Shown here in pieces: positions 55,971-56,490 of a stretch of 56,490 bases of DNA. The DNA is from an uncultured Ruminiclostridium sp. GTDB lineage: Bacteria; Bacillota; Clostridia; Oscillospirales; Acutalibacteraceae. A model generated the notes under the pieces. It saw only the letters and a list, made by a program, of their open reading frames with translations. It searched no databases and was not told the origin of the DNA. Each line of letters begins with the position of its first letter. Positions within the stretch are counted from its first letter, which is position 1. The position numbers and the translations under genes were made by a program. The DNA lies in contig CABUCM010000014.1 in assembly GCA_902490005.1 (NCBI GenBank), forward strand, positions 1-56,490, in the 5' to 3' direction.

Positions 55971-56000
55971 CGGCAGGGGGCTGCGTGCAGGCGGCGTTTC

Positions 56001-56489
56001 CTACCGCACCTGAATCCAGACGATCATTTCGCTTGGCCCCCGGTTGGCGAAGGCATAATAAGGGATAAAATGAAGGGTGACAGGGGTCATGGCCGGGTCA
56101 TAAGGGCGGTATAGGGAGAAGAACGAAGGCTTTTGAAACCCGTCAGCGTCGATCCGGTAAGCGCCTATGTCCTGGTCAAAAACAAGCTTTTGGGTCCCGT
56201 TGGCGTCATATGCCAAAGAGCGCAGGTTATCGCCGTTGTCGATTCCCTCCAGGCAATAGACCAGAGGGCCCCGCTGCACCGCCGCCCGCCCGGCGTTTTC
56301 CTGCACCCTGGGGTTGCTTTCCACCAGGAATACGGGCATTTCCAATGTGAGCTCCACCTGGAAAAGGTCAGACCCAATGGGCACAAGGGCGTAGCCGTTT
56401 TTTAGTTCCGGCGTGACGGCGGCTCCGCCGCTGGTCAGATTCCACCGCCGGCACCAGCCGGGATGCCATTGAGCGGGCTCTGTATAACG
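56001..56489 (-). CDS. GH127-like beta-L-arabinofuranosidase, C-terminal part (runs off the window)
   Basis: The frame is open to the window edge; only the C-terminal ~162 codons are visible. The segments VESNPRVQENAGRAAVQRGPL, VYCLEG and HFIPYYAFANRGPSEM with VWIQVR at the end match the C-terminal beta-sandwiches of GH127 (DUF1680) enzymes, which remove beta-L-arabinofuranose. The catalytic toroid lies outside the window. It is convergent with the rest of the locus but suits an arabinofuranose-degrading system. A GTG at 56384 is internal, not the start. Confidence 0.8.
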   Translation of the reverse strand, partial: RYTEPAQWHPGWCRRWNLTSGGAAVTPELKNGYALVPIGSDLFQVELTLEMPVFLVESNPRVQENAGRAAVQRGPLVYCLEGIDNGDNLRSLAYDANGTQKLVFDQDIGAYRIDADGFQKPSFFSLYRPYDPAMTPVTLHFIPYYAFANRGPSEMIVWIQVR

Positions 56490-56490
56490 G

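Overview
This window looks like chromosomal DNA of a low-motility-signal, GC-moderate (roughly mid-50s % GC by eye) member of the Firmicutes/Clostridia, most likely Oscillospirales (Ruminococcaceae/Acutalibacteraceae-like gut anaerobe). Reasons: the hpt-ftsH start, a BofA-type sporulation gene, DapL-type lysine synthesis, a Na+-pumping decarboxylase, glycyl-radical chemistry, LplABC-type sugar uptake, TTG/GTG starts behind strong AGGAGG sites, and consensus TTGACA-17-TATAAT promoters. The genus assignment is inference only.

Bases 1-30,700 are mostly housekeeping: hpt, ftsH, a divergent type IIA topoisomerase B/A pair, secG, rnr, a bofA-like gene, an Lsa-type ABC-F gene behind a complete antibiotic-type attenuator (promoter, 6-codon leader ORF, terminator), a DUF4364 regulator, a small lipoprotein, an MGMT-type alkyltransferase, the beta and gamma subunits of a sodium-pumping decarboxylase, an AraC regulator with a lipoprotein, a helical protein, a YdiF-like ABC-F, an HPr-like protein lacking the usual histidine, mtaB, a UMF1-family MFS carrier, a CDF metal exporter, and a carA - carB::dapF - dapL operon in which carbamoyl-phosphate synthase large subunit and diaminopimelate epimerase are one continuous reading frame.

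Bases 30,880-37,140 hold a single 1964-residue surface protein (GLUG repeats, DUF4430 domain, alpha/alpha-toroid, C-terminal KTGD/TM anchor) under a cobalamin riboswitch with its own promoter and terminator. The domain set resembles the two halves of animal transcobalamin/intrinsic factor, so a role in capturing corrinoids at the cell surface is proposed.

Bases 37,297-56,490 form a carbohydrate locus: a LacI regulator with two matching operators, a lipoprotein sugar-binding protein and two permeases (no ATPase), an SGNH esterase, a membrane-anchored lectin, two clan GH-A (GH51-like) enzymes, a GH43 enzyme, a two-module lectin, then a short unusual glycyl radical enzyme with its radical-SAM activase, an amidase, and, on the other strand at the window end, the C-terminus of a GH127-like beta-L-arabinofuranosidase. 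The enzymes together suggest use of an arabinofuranose-rich glycan outside the cell, import of oligosaccharides, and an unexplained radical step in the cytoplasm. No tRNA, rRNA, CRISPR array, transposase or prophage gene was seen.
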